The notes beneath the pieces are model-generated. The model was given only the letters and a program-made list of their open reading frames with translations. It searched no databases and had not been told where the DNA came from. 64,000 bases of DNA from Streptomyces sp. NBC_01237 (GTDB taxonomy: Bacteria > Actinomycetota > Actinomycetes > Streptomycetales > Streptomycetaceae): NCBI RefSeq assembly GCF_035917275.1, contig NZ_CP108508.1, positions 930,001 to 994,000 of the forward strand. The letters are read 5' to 3'. Below are positions 7,802-16,593 of this stretch, one piece after another. A program made the position numbers and the translations under genes. How positions within the stretch are numbered: the first letter of the stretch is position 1; the number at the start of each line of letters is the position of its first letter.

Positions 7802-10800
7802 CTACGGGTTGATATTGATCTTGAAGGTGGAGGTGGTGTTCCGGGTGTCGACCGCGTTGCCGGTGAACCGCAGACCGTTGAAGGTCACCTCACCGACCGC
7901 CGGTCCCTGCCCGGATTCGGGCAGCTCGTTCGCCCAGAGGCCGAACCCGGACTTGGCGTCGAACGCGTCCCCGCTCTTGCGGGCACCCGAGATGGAGATG
8001 TCGGTGAAGATCGTGTCCTTGATCGGGAACTGGGGCTGACCGCCCACGTAGTTCGTCTGGAACATGACCCCGCTGTAGGTCGGATCGACGATGTCGACGT
8101 GGTTGACCCTGATGCCCTGGAAGACCTTGGAGGCGGAGAACACCCAGATGCCCGGGAAGGTCTGCGCTCCCCAGAAATGGCCGCCCGCCCGGACGATGGA
8201 GATGTTCTCGAAGGTCGTCGGTTCGGTCCCGAAGCCGTTCATCGGGTAGCCGAAGTCCAGTGAGGAGATGGTGATCCCGGAGTAGACGAGGGTGTCCGCG
8301 ATGCGGATGTTGCGGAAGGTGTTGTCGTAGCCCCCGTAGACGGCGACACCCGCGGCCCGCCAGGTCAGGATCGACGTCAGATTCTCGTAGACGTTGTTCT
8401 TCATGTCCGCCCCGCCCGCGTCGATCGCGGAGAAGAGCGCGAAGCTGTCGTCACCCGTGGCACGCGCCTCGTTGTTGGACACGAGGTTGTCCGTCGACCC
8501 GTTGGTCATGTTGATGCCGTCGGCGAACATGTTCCGGATCCGGGAGTTCTTGATGGTGATCCGGTCGGTGTTGGCGCCCCAGTAGAGGCACACCATGTGC
8601 TCGTTCCAGACGTTGTCGATCACGATGTCGCTGACGTTGGCGAAGTCGAACACCTTCCCCGGTCCGTCGATCCGCGAGGTGTAGTTGCCGAAGTAGGCGA
8701 AGTTCGCGAACGACGATCCCTTCGCGGTGGCGTCCGCCCGGAACCCGATGTCGGTGTTCTCCTGTGTGCCGGGGGCCAGGAACTTCGTGTACCAGGGCCC
8801 GGCGCCGGTCACCTTCACCGCCTTGCCGTACACCTGGAACTTGCTCGACGTCTGGTACTCACCGGCGGGCAGGTAGACACCGACGAGCTTTCCGGTGGTG
8901 TCCATGCGCACCTTGTCCAGCGCGTTCTGCACATCCTGGTGCGTGAGACCGGCGGGCACGGTGTACGTCGCCGGATCCGGGTTGGCGACCGCCGCGGTCT
9001 GTTCCAGGCTGACGAAGTCGATCGCGTACGTGGAGGTGTTCGCGGCATCCTTCTGCAGCCGGATCCTGCTGCCCGCCGGGACCGTCTCGCCGAGCATGAT
9101 GTGCGCCTCGTCGTAGATGTGGCGCGGTGCGCCCGAACCCGGGGAGTTGCCGGGCCCGGCCTCGGCGCCGTACAGCCAGGCGTACTTGGACGTCAGCGGG
9201 AGCGCCTTCTTCATGACACCGTCGACGTAGACGTTGATCGTGGAGTCGATGCCTCCGCCGCCCGGTGCGTCCGGGATGGAGTAGCGGGCCACCAGCGTGT
9301 TCGTCGAGGCACGGGTGGTGAACTCGACGTACTCACCGGTCGCGTCCAGATTCACGGCCCTGCGGCCGGACGCCTCGCCCGCGATGTCGCCGACCGTGCG
9401 GTTGGGGCCCACGGTCTGGGCACCGCCACCGGCCGCGCCGTCCTCCGCCTCGTACATGTCGTACGGCATGTCGGCACCGCGGCCGACGAAGAGCGGCTGG
9501 GTGGAGGTGTTGTTCTGCCGCTTCACCGGCAGCTCATTGGCATCGTCGGCGACGACGACCTTGACGGTGTACGAGCCGTTGGCCGCGGCCCAGGTCCCGA
9601 GCCGTACGGGAGCGGCGGTGGCACCGGGCTCGATGGTGCCGGTGAACGCGCCCGTGAGTGTCCTGACGGTGGCGCCCTTGGAGTCGGCCAGGGTGAGCGT
9701 CACACCGTGGCCGCCCGGCCCGGAGGCGACGGTGCCCTGGTTCCTGATCGCGACGGAGAAGCTCACGTCGTCGCCCGCGGCCGGGCTGGACGGTGAGGTG
9801 TTCACGGCGGCCGCGATCAGGTCGGAGCTGGCGACCGGCTTCACCACGAGCGGGTCGGGGCTGGTGAAGGTGTTGTTGGACTCGTTCTGCTCGATGACCT
9901 CGTTCGCCTCGTCGACGACCGCGCTCAACGGGTAGGTGCCCGCGTCCCGGGCCCCGATGGAGGCGCTGACGGTGGTCTGTGCGCCGGCGGCCAGCGCTCC
10001 GACCGGTGCCGTGACGGTCTTCGTGCCGCCGAGACGGAAGTCCACCTTGCCGGCGGGCGCCGCGAGCGGGCCGCTGTTGCGCACAGTGGCCCTGAGGGTG
10101 ATGTCGTCCGACTCGACCGGTGCGGCGGGCGAGGCCGTCAGCCCGGTGACCACAAGATCCGGGTTGGGCGCGGGGACCCCGATGACCTGGAACTCCGCGA
10201 TCTGTCCGGCCGAGGAGCCGGTGTTGGCGGTGAACCTCAGCTGTACGTCGGCGACCCGGGCGGTGACGGGGACGGGGACGGTGACGCTGTTCCCGCTCGC
10301 CGGGTCGAACGGGTAGCTCTTGGCCGCGACCAGCCCGGTGAAGGAGGTGGCGCTCTGTTCCCGGCCCAGGACCTCGATCGTCTGGCTGCGGGCCGACCAG
10401 GCGTTGTCCGGGTTGAGCTTGAGGACGAGGCCGCTGATGTCGGCGTTCGCGCCCAGCTTGACGGTGAGGGTGCTGGGGTAGCTGCCGCCGGCCCCCTCCC
10501 AGTAGGTGGTGACACTGTTGTCGTTGGCGTTCGCCGCCACGAAGGTGTGGACCACGGAGGACGCGCTGATCGGCTTGCCGACCGCGAGGTTGGACCCGGC
10601 GCTGCCGGAACCGTTGCGCGTGACGGAGTTGCTGTCGCCGGACCGGTTCCCGGCGGCGTCCTTGGCCCGGACCACGTAGCTGACCGTGGTGGCGGCCGGC
10701 TGGGTGTCGGTGTAGGTGGTCACGTTCCCGGCGACGCTGCCGCGGAGCGTGCTGTTGGCGTAGATCTCGTAGCCGGTGACGCCGGTGTTGTCGAAGGACG

Positions 10801-12097
10801 CGCTCCAGGTCAGCTTGACCTGACCGCTCGCCGGCTCCGTGAAGGCCAGGTTCGCCGGTGCCGTGGGCGCCTGCGTGTCACCGGAGTCCGCGCGCCGGGT
10901 GACGGTGTTGCTGTTGCCCGACTGGTTTCCGGCCGCGTCCTTGGCCCGCACGTAGTACGAGACGGTCTGGTCGGCGGGGCGGTTGTCGGTGTACGTGGTG
11001 ACGCCACCGCCCACGCTCGTCAGGAGCTCGTTGTTGGCGTAGATGTCGTAGCCGGTGACGCCGGTGTCGTCGAAGGACGCGCTCCAGGTCAGCTTGACCT
11101 GACCGCTCGCCGGCTCCGTGAAGGCCAGGTTCGCCGGTGCCGCGGGCGCCTGCGTGTCACCCGACTCCGGGCCGTATATCTCCAGCTCCGAGAGCTGGGC
11201 GCCCGGCTGGACGCTGTTGGCGGTGACCAGGACGCGAACGTATCGCGTGGTGGTCGCGTCGAAGGTGATCGTCGCCGACTGCCCGCCCGCGCTGTCGAAG
11301 GTGTACGCCTTGGACGCGGTCAGATCGGTGAAGTCCGTGCCGTTCGTGCTGCCCTGGAGCTTCAGCGTCTGGCTGCGCGCGCCCCACCCTCCGGGCAGCC
11401 GCAGGACGACCCGGTCGACCCGGACGGCAGAGCCGAGATCGGCCTGTATCCACTGCGGGAAGACGTTGTTGCGGCTCTCCCAGTAGGTGACCCGGTTTCC
11501 GTCGTTGGCGTTGCCGGCCGCGTAGACCTCGGTATGACTGCTCGCGGTCAGGGTGCGTCCGGTCGCCAGGTTGACCGAGGATTCGTCCGCCGTGTGCACC
11601 TCCAGCTCGGAGAGCTGAGCGGTGCGCCCACTCGTGTTGGCGGTGATGTTGACCCGGACGTAACGGGCTTTGGTGGCGGGGAAGTTCACCGTGACGGCAT
11701 TGGCCGTTGCGGGACTGAAGGTGTAGGTGGCGGAGTTCTTCAGGGTCGTGAAGCTCGTCCCGTCGGCGCTGCCCTGCACGGAGAGCGTCTGACGGCGGCT
11801 CTTCCAGCCGGCCGGAAGCTTCAGGACGACCCCGTCCGTCCGGGTCGTGGCCCCGAGGTCGGTCTGGACCCACTGGGGTAGATCGGTTCCCGAACTCTGC
11901 CAGTACGTGCTCTGGTTGCCGTCGGTGATGCCTGTCGCGGCGTTAGCGCTCTGTGCGCTGCTCGCCGCGGCCGACCGGCCGACGGCGATGTTCGGGCCGT
12001 CCGCCGCCGATGCGGTCAGCGCCGGCCATCCGAGCGTCAGGAGACTGGTCACGATCACGGTACTCATGCCCCGCGACCGCCAGCGTCGCACTCTCAT
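7802..12097 (-). CDS. Secreted multidomain GH87-like alpha-1,3-glucanase/mycodextranase
   Basis: A 1431-residue secreted protein. Residues 1-35 are a signal peptide ending in TASAADG. Then come two discoidin domains (about 36-175 and 177-312), two nearly identical fibronectin-III modules (about 316-500), a third discoidin-like domain (503-640), two CARDB domains (about 642 and 755 onward), a CBM6/35-like domain beginning MYEAEDGAAGG (877-1035) and a C-terminal right-handed beta-helix (1040-1431). The helix contains MFADGINMTNGSTDN and ARATGDDSFALFS, which resemble the Asp-rich catalytic turns of GH87 alpha-1,3-glucanases; this assignment is by pattern recall. It would degrade alpha-glucan outside the cell and feed the adjacent importer. 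An alternative is another beta-helix glycosidase or lyase. Confidence 0.8.
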   Translation of the reverse strand: MRVRRWRSRGMSTVIVTSLLTLGWPALTASAADGPNIAVGRSAAASSAQSANAATGITDGNQSTYWQSSGTDLPQWVQTDLGATTRTDGVVLKLPAGWKSRRQTLSVQGSADGTSFTTLKNSATYTFSPATANAVTVNFPATKARYVRVNITANTSGRTAQLSELEVHTADESSVNLATGRTLTASSHTEVYAAGNANDGNRVTYWESRNNVFPQWIQADLGSAVRVDRVVLRLPGGWGARSQTLKLQGSTNGTDFTDLTASKAYTFDSAGGQSATITFDATTTRYVRVLVTANSVQPGAQLSELEIYGPESGDTQAPAAPANLAFTEPASGQVKLTWSASFDDTGVTGYDIYANNELLTSVGGGVTTYTDNRPADQTVSYYVRAKDAAGNQSGNSNTVTRRADSGDTQAPTAPANLAFTEPASGQVKLTWSASFDNTGVTGYEIYANSTLRGSVAGNVTTYTDTQPAATTVSYVVRAKDAAGNRSGDSNSVTRNGSGSAGSNLAVGKPISASSVVHTFVAANANDNSVTTYWEGAGGSYPSTLTVKLGANADISGLVLKLNPDNAWSARSQTIEVLGREQSATSFTGLVAAKSYPFDPASGNSVTVPVPVTARVADVQLRFTANTGSSAGQIAEFQVIGVPAPNPDLVVTGLTASPAAPVESDDITLRATVRNSGPLAAPAGKVDFRLGGTKTVTAPVGALAAGAQTTVSASIGARDAGTYPLSAVVDEANEVIEQNESNNTFTSPDPLVVKPVASSDLIAAAVNTSPSSPAAGDDVSFSVAIRNQGTVASGPGGHGVTLTLADSKGATVRTLTGAFTGTIEPGATAAPVRLGTWAAANGSYTVKVVVADDANELPVKRQNNTSTQPLFVGRGADMPYDMYEAEDGAAGGGAQTVGPNRTVGDIAGEASGRRAVNLDATGEYVEFTTRASTNTLVARYSIPDAPGGGGIDSTINVYVDGVMKKALPLTSKYAWLYGAEAGPGNSPGSGAPRHIYDEAHIMLGETVPAGSRIRLQKDAANTSTYAIDFVSLEQTAAVANPDPATYTVPAGLTHQDVQNALDKVRMDTTGKLVGVYLPAGEYQTSSKFQVYGKAVKVTGAGPWYTKFLAPGTQENTDIGFRADATAKGSSFANFAYFGNYTSRIDGPGKVFDFANVSDIVIDNVWNEHMVCLYWGANTDRITIKNSRIRNMFADGINMTNGSTDNLVSNNEARATGDDSFALFSAIDAGGADMKNNVYENLTSILTWRAAGVAVYGGYDNTFRNIRIADTLVYSGITISSLDFGYPMNGFGTEPTTFENISIVRAGGHFWGAQTFPGIWVFSASKVFQGIRVNHVDIVDPTYSGVMFQTNYVGGQPQFPIKDTIFTDISISGARKSGDAFDAKSGFGLWANELPESGQGPAVGEVTFNGLRFTGNAVDTRNTTSTFKININP
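10763..11161 (-). repeat. Near-identical tandem fibronectin-III coding repeat (279-base period)
   Basis: Stretches of about 115-120 bases around 10765-10881 and 11045-11161 are nearly identical, offset by 279 bases, which equals one 93-residue FnIII module. Both read APANLAFTEPASGQVKLTWS on the minus strand. The high nucleotide identity points to recent module duplication or gene conversion within the glucanase gene. Confidence 0.85.
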
Positions 12098-12167
12098 GTA
12101 ACCCCGTCCTCGGCCTCGCGCCCTGACGGCGACGAGGCGCGGCTCAGTCGATGTCGTGCTGCGGATT

Positions 12168-12201
12168 AGGTTTATGCATGATGCAGGTTTATGCACGATG
12201 C
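12168..12201 (-). promoter_or_regulatory. 17-base tandem repeat upstream of glucanase
   Basis: AGGTTTATGCATGATGC (12168-12184) is followed directly by AGGTTTATGCACGATGC (12185-12201), one mismatch. The pair lies about 70 bases upstream of the glucanase start in an AT-richer patch. A repeated site at promoter distance suggests binding of a regulator to two adjacent turns of the helix. Confidence 0.45.
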
Positions 12202-12369
12202 ACTCGATCTTTTGCGTGGATCGATCAGAGGGTTGCAGAGAACCCTTGACCCGTCTACCGATCGCGCACCCGCATCTAGGCGTCGGATCGGCCCCACGCA
12301 AGCCAACACCCGTTCACACCAGGGACTTTCGCGACGGCTTTCAGAAAACGTAAGTTCACCGCAAGAACT

Positions 12370-12382
12370 GCAAGCCGCTTGC
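12370..12382. promoter_or_regulatory. GCAAG-CCG-CTTGC palindrome (candidate LacI operator)
   Basis: The sequence GCAAGCCGCTTGC is a palindrome apart from its centre and continues as GCGCATGC. Its half-sites match those of the inverted repeat next to the lacI-type gene at 7728-7773. It is about 270 bases upstream of the glucanase start, somewhat far for a direct repressor site, so the link is inference. Confidence 0.4.
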
Positions 12383-12716
12383 GCATGCACCTGGGTCGGG
12401 CGGGCGGCGCGGGCCGGCGGCCGTCTCCCCGTCCCCGCCCCCACCGACCGAGGTCGATCGGCCGAGGTGACGCCGGCCCAGCTGCGGACGCCGGAGCTGA
12501 CGATCGCCGACATCGAACAGGCGGAGGCGGACTCACTGAGGTACCGGTACGAGTAGCGGGGCCGGTCTCATGATCCGCCGACTGAACCTCGTGGCGCTGT
12601 GCCACGCCTCTGGGCCGGTGGCCGTCCCGGCGGTTTCCCGCATGTCCGGGGGCGGATCACATCGTCATGCTCCGGAGCGGGTTGGAAAACATCCCCGCCC
12701 GTGTTCTCGTCCGCCG

Positions 12717-13931
12717 CTACGAGGTGACCGGGGCCGGTTCCGCGCCGGTGCGGCGCTGGGGCCCGAGCGCCCCGGCCAGCGTGGAGGCGACGATCAGCAG
12801 GGCGAGGGCGACGGTCATGGTGAGCCGGAGTCCGATGTGGTCGGCGAGGAAGCCGAGCGCGGGCGGGCCGACGAGGAACGCGACGTACCCCGCGGTGGCG
12901 ACCGCGCCGACCCGCGCCGCCGCGTCGTGCGGGTGGTCACCCGCCGCGGAGAGGGTGACCGGGAAGCCGAGCGAGGCACCGAGTCCCCACAGCACCGTGG
13001 CGGCGCCCGCCACCAGCGGGCTGGGCGAGACGATCACCAGCACCAGCCCCACGGCCGCGGTGAGCGCACTGACCCGGACGACCTCGACCCGGCCGAAGCG
13101 CTCCAGGAGGGGGCCGCCGGCGAAGCGGCCGAGCGTCATCGCCGAGGCGAAGGCCAGGAAGGTCAGCGACCCCGCCGTGGCGCTCACGTGGTAGCCGTCG
13201 ACCATGAGCAGCGGCAGCCAGTCGTTGGCGGCGCCCTCCGCGAAGGCCATGGCCAGGACTATCACCGCGATGAGGACCAGCCGCCGGTCCCGCCACACCC
13301 GCGGCCCGGACCGCCGACCGCCCTGCCCCGAAGCGCCGTTGACAGCACCGGCCGCCTCCTTCCCGGTGCCGTGCGGGATCGAGACGACGGCCCGGACCGC
13401 GGCGGCCGCGATGAGCACCGCGACGGCCGACAGATGCCGGCCGACGGGGAGCGCGGCGGCGGTCAGCCCCATGCCCAGCAGCGCACCGACGACCGTGCCG
13501 AGACTGAAGCAGCCGTGCAGCACCGGCAGTACGGGCTTGCCGATGACGCTCTCGATGGCCGCCCCCTCGATGTTGAGCGCCACCTCGGCGAGCCCCATCC
13601 CGCCGCCGAACAGGGCCAGTCCGCAGAAGACCCCGCCCGCCAGCGACAGGCTGGTGCCCGCCGCGACGACCAGGAGCCCGACGACGACCAGGGCCGCGCC
13701 GACGCCGATCGCCGCCCGGCCCCCGTAACGGCGTACGAGCGGGCCGGAGGCCGTGACGCCGGCCATCGAACCGATGGAGAGACCGAACAGCACCAGCCCC
13801 ATTGCTCCGGTGGACACATCGAGGCCGTCCCGCACCGCCGGGGTGCGGGCCACCCAGGACGCCATACCGGTACCGGCGGCCAGCATGAAGAGGAACAGGG
13901 CGGTACGCCGGCGGCGCGTAACGGCATCCAT
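12717..13931 (-). CDS. MFS transporter
   Basis: A 404-residue integral membrane protein with about twelve hydrophobic segments. The N-terminus has a basic cap (TRRRRTALFLFMLAAGTGMA) and GPLVRRYGGR occupies the position of the conserved loop between helices 2 and 3. It is divergent from the acetyltransferase gene, with twin operator palindromes between the two starts, so the TetR protein two genes away probably controls both. Substrate is unknown; drug or sugar-conjugate efflux is plausible. Confidence 0.88.
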   Translation of the reverse strand: MDAVTRRRRTALFLFMLAAGTGMASWVARTPAVRDGLDVSTGAMGLVLFGLSIGSMAGVTASGPLVRRYGGRAAIGVGAALVVVGLLVVAAGTSLSLAGGVFCGLALFGGGMGLAEVALNIEGAAIESVIGKPVLPVLHGCFSLGTVVGALLGMGLTAAALPVGRHLSAVAVLIAAAAVRAVVSIPHGTGKEAAGAVNGASGQGGRRSGPRVWRDRRLVLIAVIVLAMAFAEGAANDWLPLLMVDGYHVSATAGSLTFLAFASAMTLGRFAGGPLLERFGRVEVVRVSALTAAVGLVLVIVSPSPLVAGAATVLWGLGASLGFPVTLSAAGDHPHDAAARVGAVATAGYVAFLVGPPALGFLADHIGLRLTMTVALALLIVASTLAGALGPQRRTGAEPAPVTS

Positions 13932-13977
13932 GACAGTGGGGCCTCGGCAGACGGATCGAAGAAGGGGAGCGACAGGA

Positions 13978-14014
13978 GCGTACGATCGTACGCCTTGAGT
14001 GTACGATCGTACGC
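13978..14014. promoter_or_regulatory. Twin TetR-type operators
   Basis: Two copies of the perfect palindrome GTACGATCGTAC lie at 13980-13991 and 14001-14012, with flanking GC extending the first copy to 16 bases (13978-13993). Their centres are 21 bases apart, two helical turns, placing two dimers on one face of the DNA. The second copy ends two bases before the ATG of the acetyltransferase, so bound repressor would block initiation there and towards the divergent MFS gene. Confidence 0.75.
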
Positions 14015-14593
14015 ATGAAGGACCACTTCGCGGGGGACCCCCGTACCAATCACGAGCGGATGCTCGCCGGAGACCTCTACATCTCCGATGACCCGGACAT
14101 CGCCAAGGCCCAGCAGCGGGCCGTGCGCCTGGCCGCCCGGTACCTCGCGGCGTACGCGGAGGACGCCGATGCCGCGCAGCCCGTCGTCGCCGAACTCCTC
14201 GGCGGTCTCGGCGCGGGTGCCCACATCCGGCCGCCGCTCCACGTGGACTACGGCACGTACATCACGGTCGGCGAGGACACGTTCATCAACTACAACCTCA
14301 CCGCGCTCGACGTGGCACCCATCACCATCGGGCGCGACTGCCAGATCGGGCCGAACGTACAGTTGCTCACCCCCACCCACCCGGTGGAGCCGGAGCCGCG
14401 CCGGGACAAGCTGGAGGCGGCCGGGCCGATCACGATCGGCGACAATGTCTGGCTGGGCGGCGGAGCGATCGTGCTCGCCGGGGTGACCATCGGGGACAAC
14501 AGTGTCATCGGCGCCGGAGCCGTCGTGACGAAGGACGTTCCCGCCAACGTCGTCGCCGTGGGCAATCCGGCCCGGGTGATCCGCTCGATCTAG
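14015..14593 (+). CDS. Sugar O-acetyltransferase, LbH (maltose acetyltransferase) family
   Basis: A 192-residue cytoplasmic enzyme. The N-terminal helix motif HERMLAGDLYISDDPDIAKA is that of maltose/galactoside acetyltransferases, followed by hexapeptide repeats (HVDYGTYITVGEDTFINYN, ITIGDNVWLGGGAIVLAGV) that form a left-handed beta-helix; the His of LTPTHPVE is at the catalytic position. It transfers acetyl from acetyl-CoA to a sugar hydroxyl. The start used here has no ribosome site and directly abuts the operator, suggesting a leaderless transcript; a second ATG at 14060 is less consistent with family length. Confidence 0.88.
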   Translation: MKDHFAGDPRTNHERMLAGDLYISDDPDIAKAQQRAVRLAARYLAAYAEDADAAQPVVAELLGGLGAGAHIRPPLHVDYGTYITVGEDTFINYNLTALDVAPITIGRDCQIGPNVQLLTPTHPVEPEPRRDKLEAAGPITIGDNVWLGGGAIVLAGVTIGDNSVIGAGAVVTKDVPANVVAVGNPARVIRSI

Positions 14594-14607
14594 AAAAGGG
14601 AAGCACC

Positions 14608-15165
14608 GTGGCGACTGGAAGGAACGACCCCGAGCGGCGGGAGCGCATCATCACCGCCGCGCTCGACCTCATCGCGGAGGAGGGGGTCGCCGGGACGTCG
14701 CACCGGAAGGTCGCCGCCCGCGCCGGGGTGCCGCTCGGATCGATGACGTATCACTTCGGCGGTATGGACGAGCTGTTGCGGGAAGCGTTCACCCGCTTCT
14801 CCAGCAGTATCGTCGCCGTCTTCGAGGAGCGTCTCGGCGCCGCGAACACCCTCGACGAAGCCCGGGAGGCGGTCGTCGGCCTCGTCCACCATCTGTCCAT
14901 CGGGAATCAGCGCGAACTCGTCCTCACCCACGAGCTCTACACGCTCGCCGCCCGGAAACCCGCCTACCGCGAGCTGACCCGGGAGTGGATGCGCCGGAGC
15001 CGCCGCGCGCTGGAGTGGCACTTCGACCCGGCGACGGCACGGCAGCTCGACGCACTGATCGAGGGACTCGCCATCCACCGCGCACTGGAGACCGAACCGC
15101 ACGACCGCGCACTGACCGTCGAGGCGGTCGCCCGCATCACACAGAGCGCGAGCGGGAATCCCTGA
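14608..15165 (+). CDS. TetR-family regulator
   Basis: A 185-residue repressor starting with GTG behind AAGGGA, fourteen bases after the acetyltransferase. The N-terminal TetR helix-turn-helix is clear (IITAALDLIAEEGVAGTSHR through GSMTYHFGGMDEL), and the C-terminal ligand domain is of the TetR_C type. The twin palindromes at 13978-14014 are its likely operators, making an autoregulated acetyltransferase-regulator pair with a divergent efflux pump. Confidence 0.92.
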   Translation: MATGRNDPERRERIITAALDLIAEEGVAGTSHRKVAARAGVPLGSMTYHFGGMDELLREAFTRFSSSIVAVFEERLGAANTLDEAREAVVGLVHHLSIGNQRELVLTHELYTLAARKPAYRELTREWMRRSRRALEWHFDPATARQLDALIEGLAIHRALETEPHDRALTVEAVARITQSASGNP

Positions 15166-15182
15166 CCCGCGCCCCCGAGGCC

Positions 15183-15220
15183 CCTGGCCGGCACCCCACC
15201 TGACCAAGGTGCCGGCCAGG
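15183..15220 (+). terminator. Rho-independent-like hairpin after TetR gene
   Basis: A perfect 13-base stem, CCTGGCCGGCACC with its complement, encloses a 12-base loop and begins 17 bases after the TetR stop codon. Confidence 0.8.
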
Positions 15221-15360
15221 TCATGTCCGTGACCGCGCGACCATCGCCACCTGCCGCCTGAACTCATCGCCGAAACGCGTCCCCGACGAACGCGGACGAC
15301 CGGTGCCGCTGCGGCCGAATCCGGCCTCGGGCGCGGATCGCGGTGCGGCGTGCCGGCGTG

Positions 15361-15539
15361 CGACTTCCTCGGACGGTCCTGACGACGGTGCCGGCCGCTT
15401 CCAGTGCGGTCACCCCTTCGGCAGGCGCGGTGGTGCCGGTGACGAGGGTGTGCAGAAGCGTGGAGGGGCCGACGTACGCGTGGGCGGTGCGGCTGAGTTC
15501 GGTGCTGTCCGCGGCGACGATGACGCGGCGGCCGGAGTC
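15361..15539 (-). pseudogene. DeoR-family regulator C-terminal remnant
   Basis: On the minus strand the sequence reads DSGRRVIVAADSTELSRTA, then HAYVGPSTLLHTLVTGT and ALEAAGTVVRTV. This is the last part of the DeoR sensor domain, including the conserved DSTEL stretch and the final EAAG strand. No helix-turn-helix or start is present upstream, where the divergent HAD-type gene begins, so only a fragment is left. Confidence 0.55.
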
Positions 15540-15577
15540 GGCTGAACCCGAGCCCCGGACCCGGAGGAGGACCCACC

Positions 15578-16465
15578 ATGTCCACCCACCGGCGCATCGT
15601 GCTGTTCGACCTCTACGGGGTCATCGCCCGCTGTCAACGCCCCGGCACCCTGGTGAAGACGGCCGCCCGGTGCAACGTGCCCGCGGACGCCTTCGCCGAG
15701 GCCTACTGGGCCTGCCGCCGGCCCTACGACGCCGGGCCGTGGACCGCTTCCGCGTACCGGACGGCCGTACCGCGGTGGCTCTCCCGCACCGCCGACGCCG
15801 ACACGATCGAGGGGTCCCGCGGTGGCACGCGTCATGTCCGCCCGCCGGTGGGGCCGATCGTTCTGACAACCGGGCAGCGCCCGGCGGTTGATAGCGTGAT
15901 CGTCGTGACGGAGCTGGAAGAACTGGTCCTGCCCCCCGGCGAGCGCGCCCGGGGAGTCCAAGTCGACCGCGTGATATTCACCATGGACTGGAGCGGTGAG
16001 GAAGTCCCGGGCGAGCTGGCGGCGTTCGTGGCCGCGCGGGTACGGGCCTTCGGGGTGGAGCCGACAGACGTCGACACCGACGTCGTCCACCGCGCGGCCG
16101 AGGCCGGCCCGACTCCGCGCCGCGGTGATTTCCCCATCCGCCAGCTCGATCACCTGTCCGGAGTGCTGGCCCCTCTCGGCTGCACGCTGATGGTGCCGGA
16201 CAGCGGCAACGACACCTACGAGGTACTGGTCGCGCTGACCGGTGAGCGCGAGCCGACGGGGTTGACGCACCAGGACATCCCGGTACGGGCCTGGGGCTCG
16301 CAACCCGAAGAGACCCTGATCAGCCTGGACTGCCCGAACTGCTCGGAGACGCAGGTCTGGCAACTGCCGGCGGCACAGACCCTGGCCGACGAGCGCTGCA
16401 CTTGCGGAGTCACGTTGTTCGACGCCGTCGGCCGTCCCCTGCCCCACGTCACCCTCCACGACTGA
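15578..16465 (+). CDS. Chimeric ORF: HAD-hydrolase head fused to a zinc-ribbon-like protein
   Basis: A 295-residue frame that appears to be two genes joined. Residues 1-75 match the start of HAD phosphatases (RRIVLFDLYGVIARCQRPG, then cap residues PYDAGPWTASAYR), but HAD motifs II-IV are missing. From about residue 109 (VVTELEELVLPPGERARGVQ) a different protein begins, with a possible own GTG start at 15904. It ends with a CPNC and CTC pair that could bind zinc. The head therefore looks like a deletion product; whether the fused form is expressed is unknown. The second part is not a family I recognise. Confidence 0.55.
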   Translation: MSTHRRIVLFDLYGVIARCQRPGTLVKTAARCNVPADAFAEAYWACRRPYDAGPWTASAYRTAVPRWLSRTADADTIEGSRGGTRHVRPPVGPIVLTTGQRPAVDSVIVVTELEELVLPPGERARGVQVDRVIFTMDWSGEEVPGELAAFVAARVRAFGVEPTDVDTDVVHRAAEAGPTPRRGDFPIRQLDHLSGVLAPLGCTLMVPDSGNDTYEVLVALTGEREPTGLTHQDIPVRAWGSQPEETLISLDCPNCSETQVWQLPAAQTLADERCTCGVTLFDAVGRPLPHVTLHD

Positions 16466-16593
16466 ACCGCTCAGTGACCCGGGCCTCGGCGCATCCACCG
16501 ATGTCCCGCCCATCGCACGCGGCGGCCATCGCCCGCCCGGAACCGCTGCCGGCCTGCTGCTGCCGACGCATCGGCGAGACCGCCGCTCCTGAC

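Larger units (their letters stand above)
12098..12716. other. Intergenic region between glucanase and MFS gene
   Basis: This 619-base stretch holds the minus-strand promoter region of the glucanase. It includes a 17-base tandem repeat and a GCAAG-CCG-CTTGC palindrome, both listed separately. Around 12450-12556 a plus-strand frame ends with ELTIADIEQAEADSLRYRYE and a stop, which has protein-like composition and could be a gene tail, but I cannot identify it and see no start. Nothing else is supported. Confidence 0.4.

Noticed and set aside
12191..12556. Possible small gene upstream of the glucanase
   Set aside because: Only the last 30 residues look protein-like; no start, ribosome site or family could be supported.
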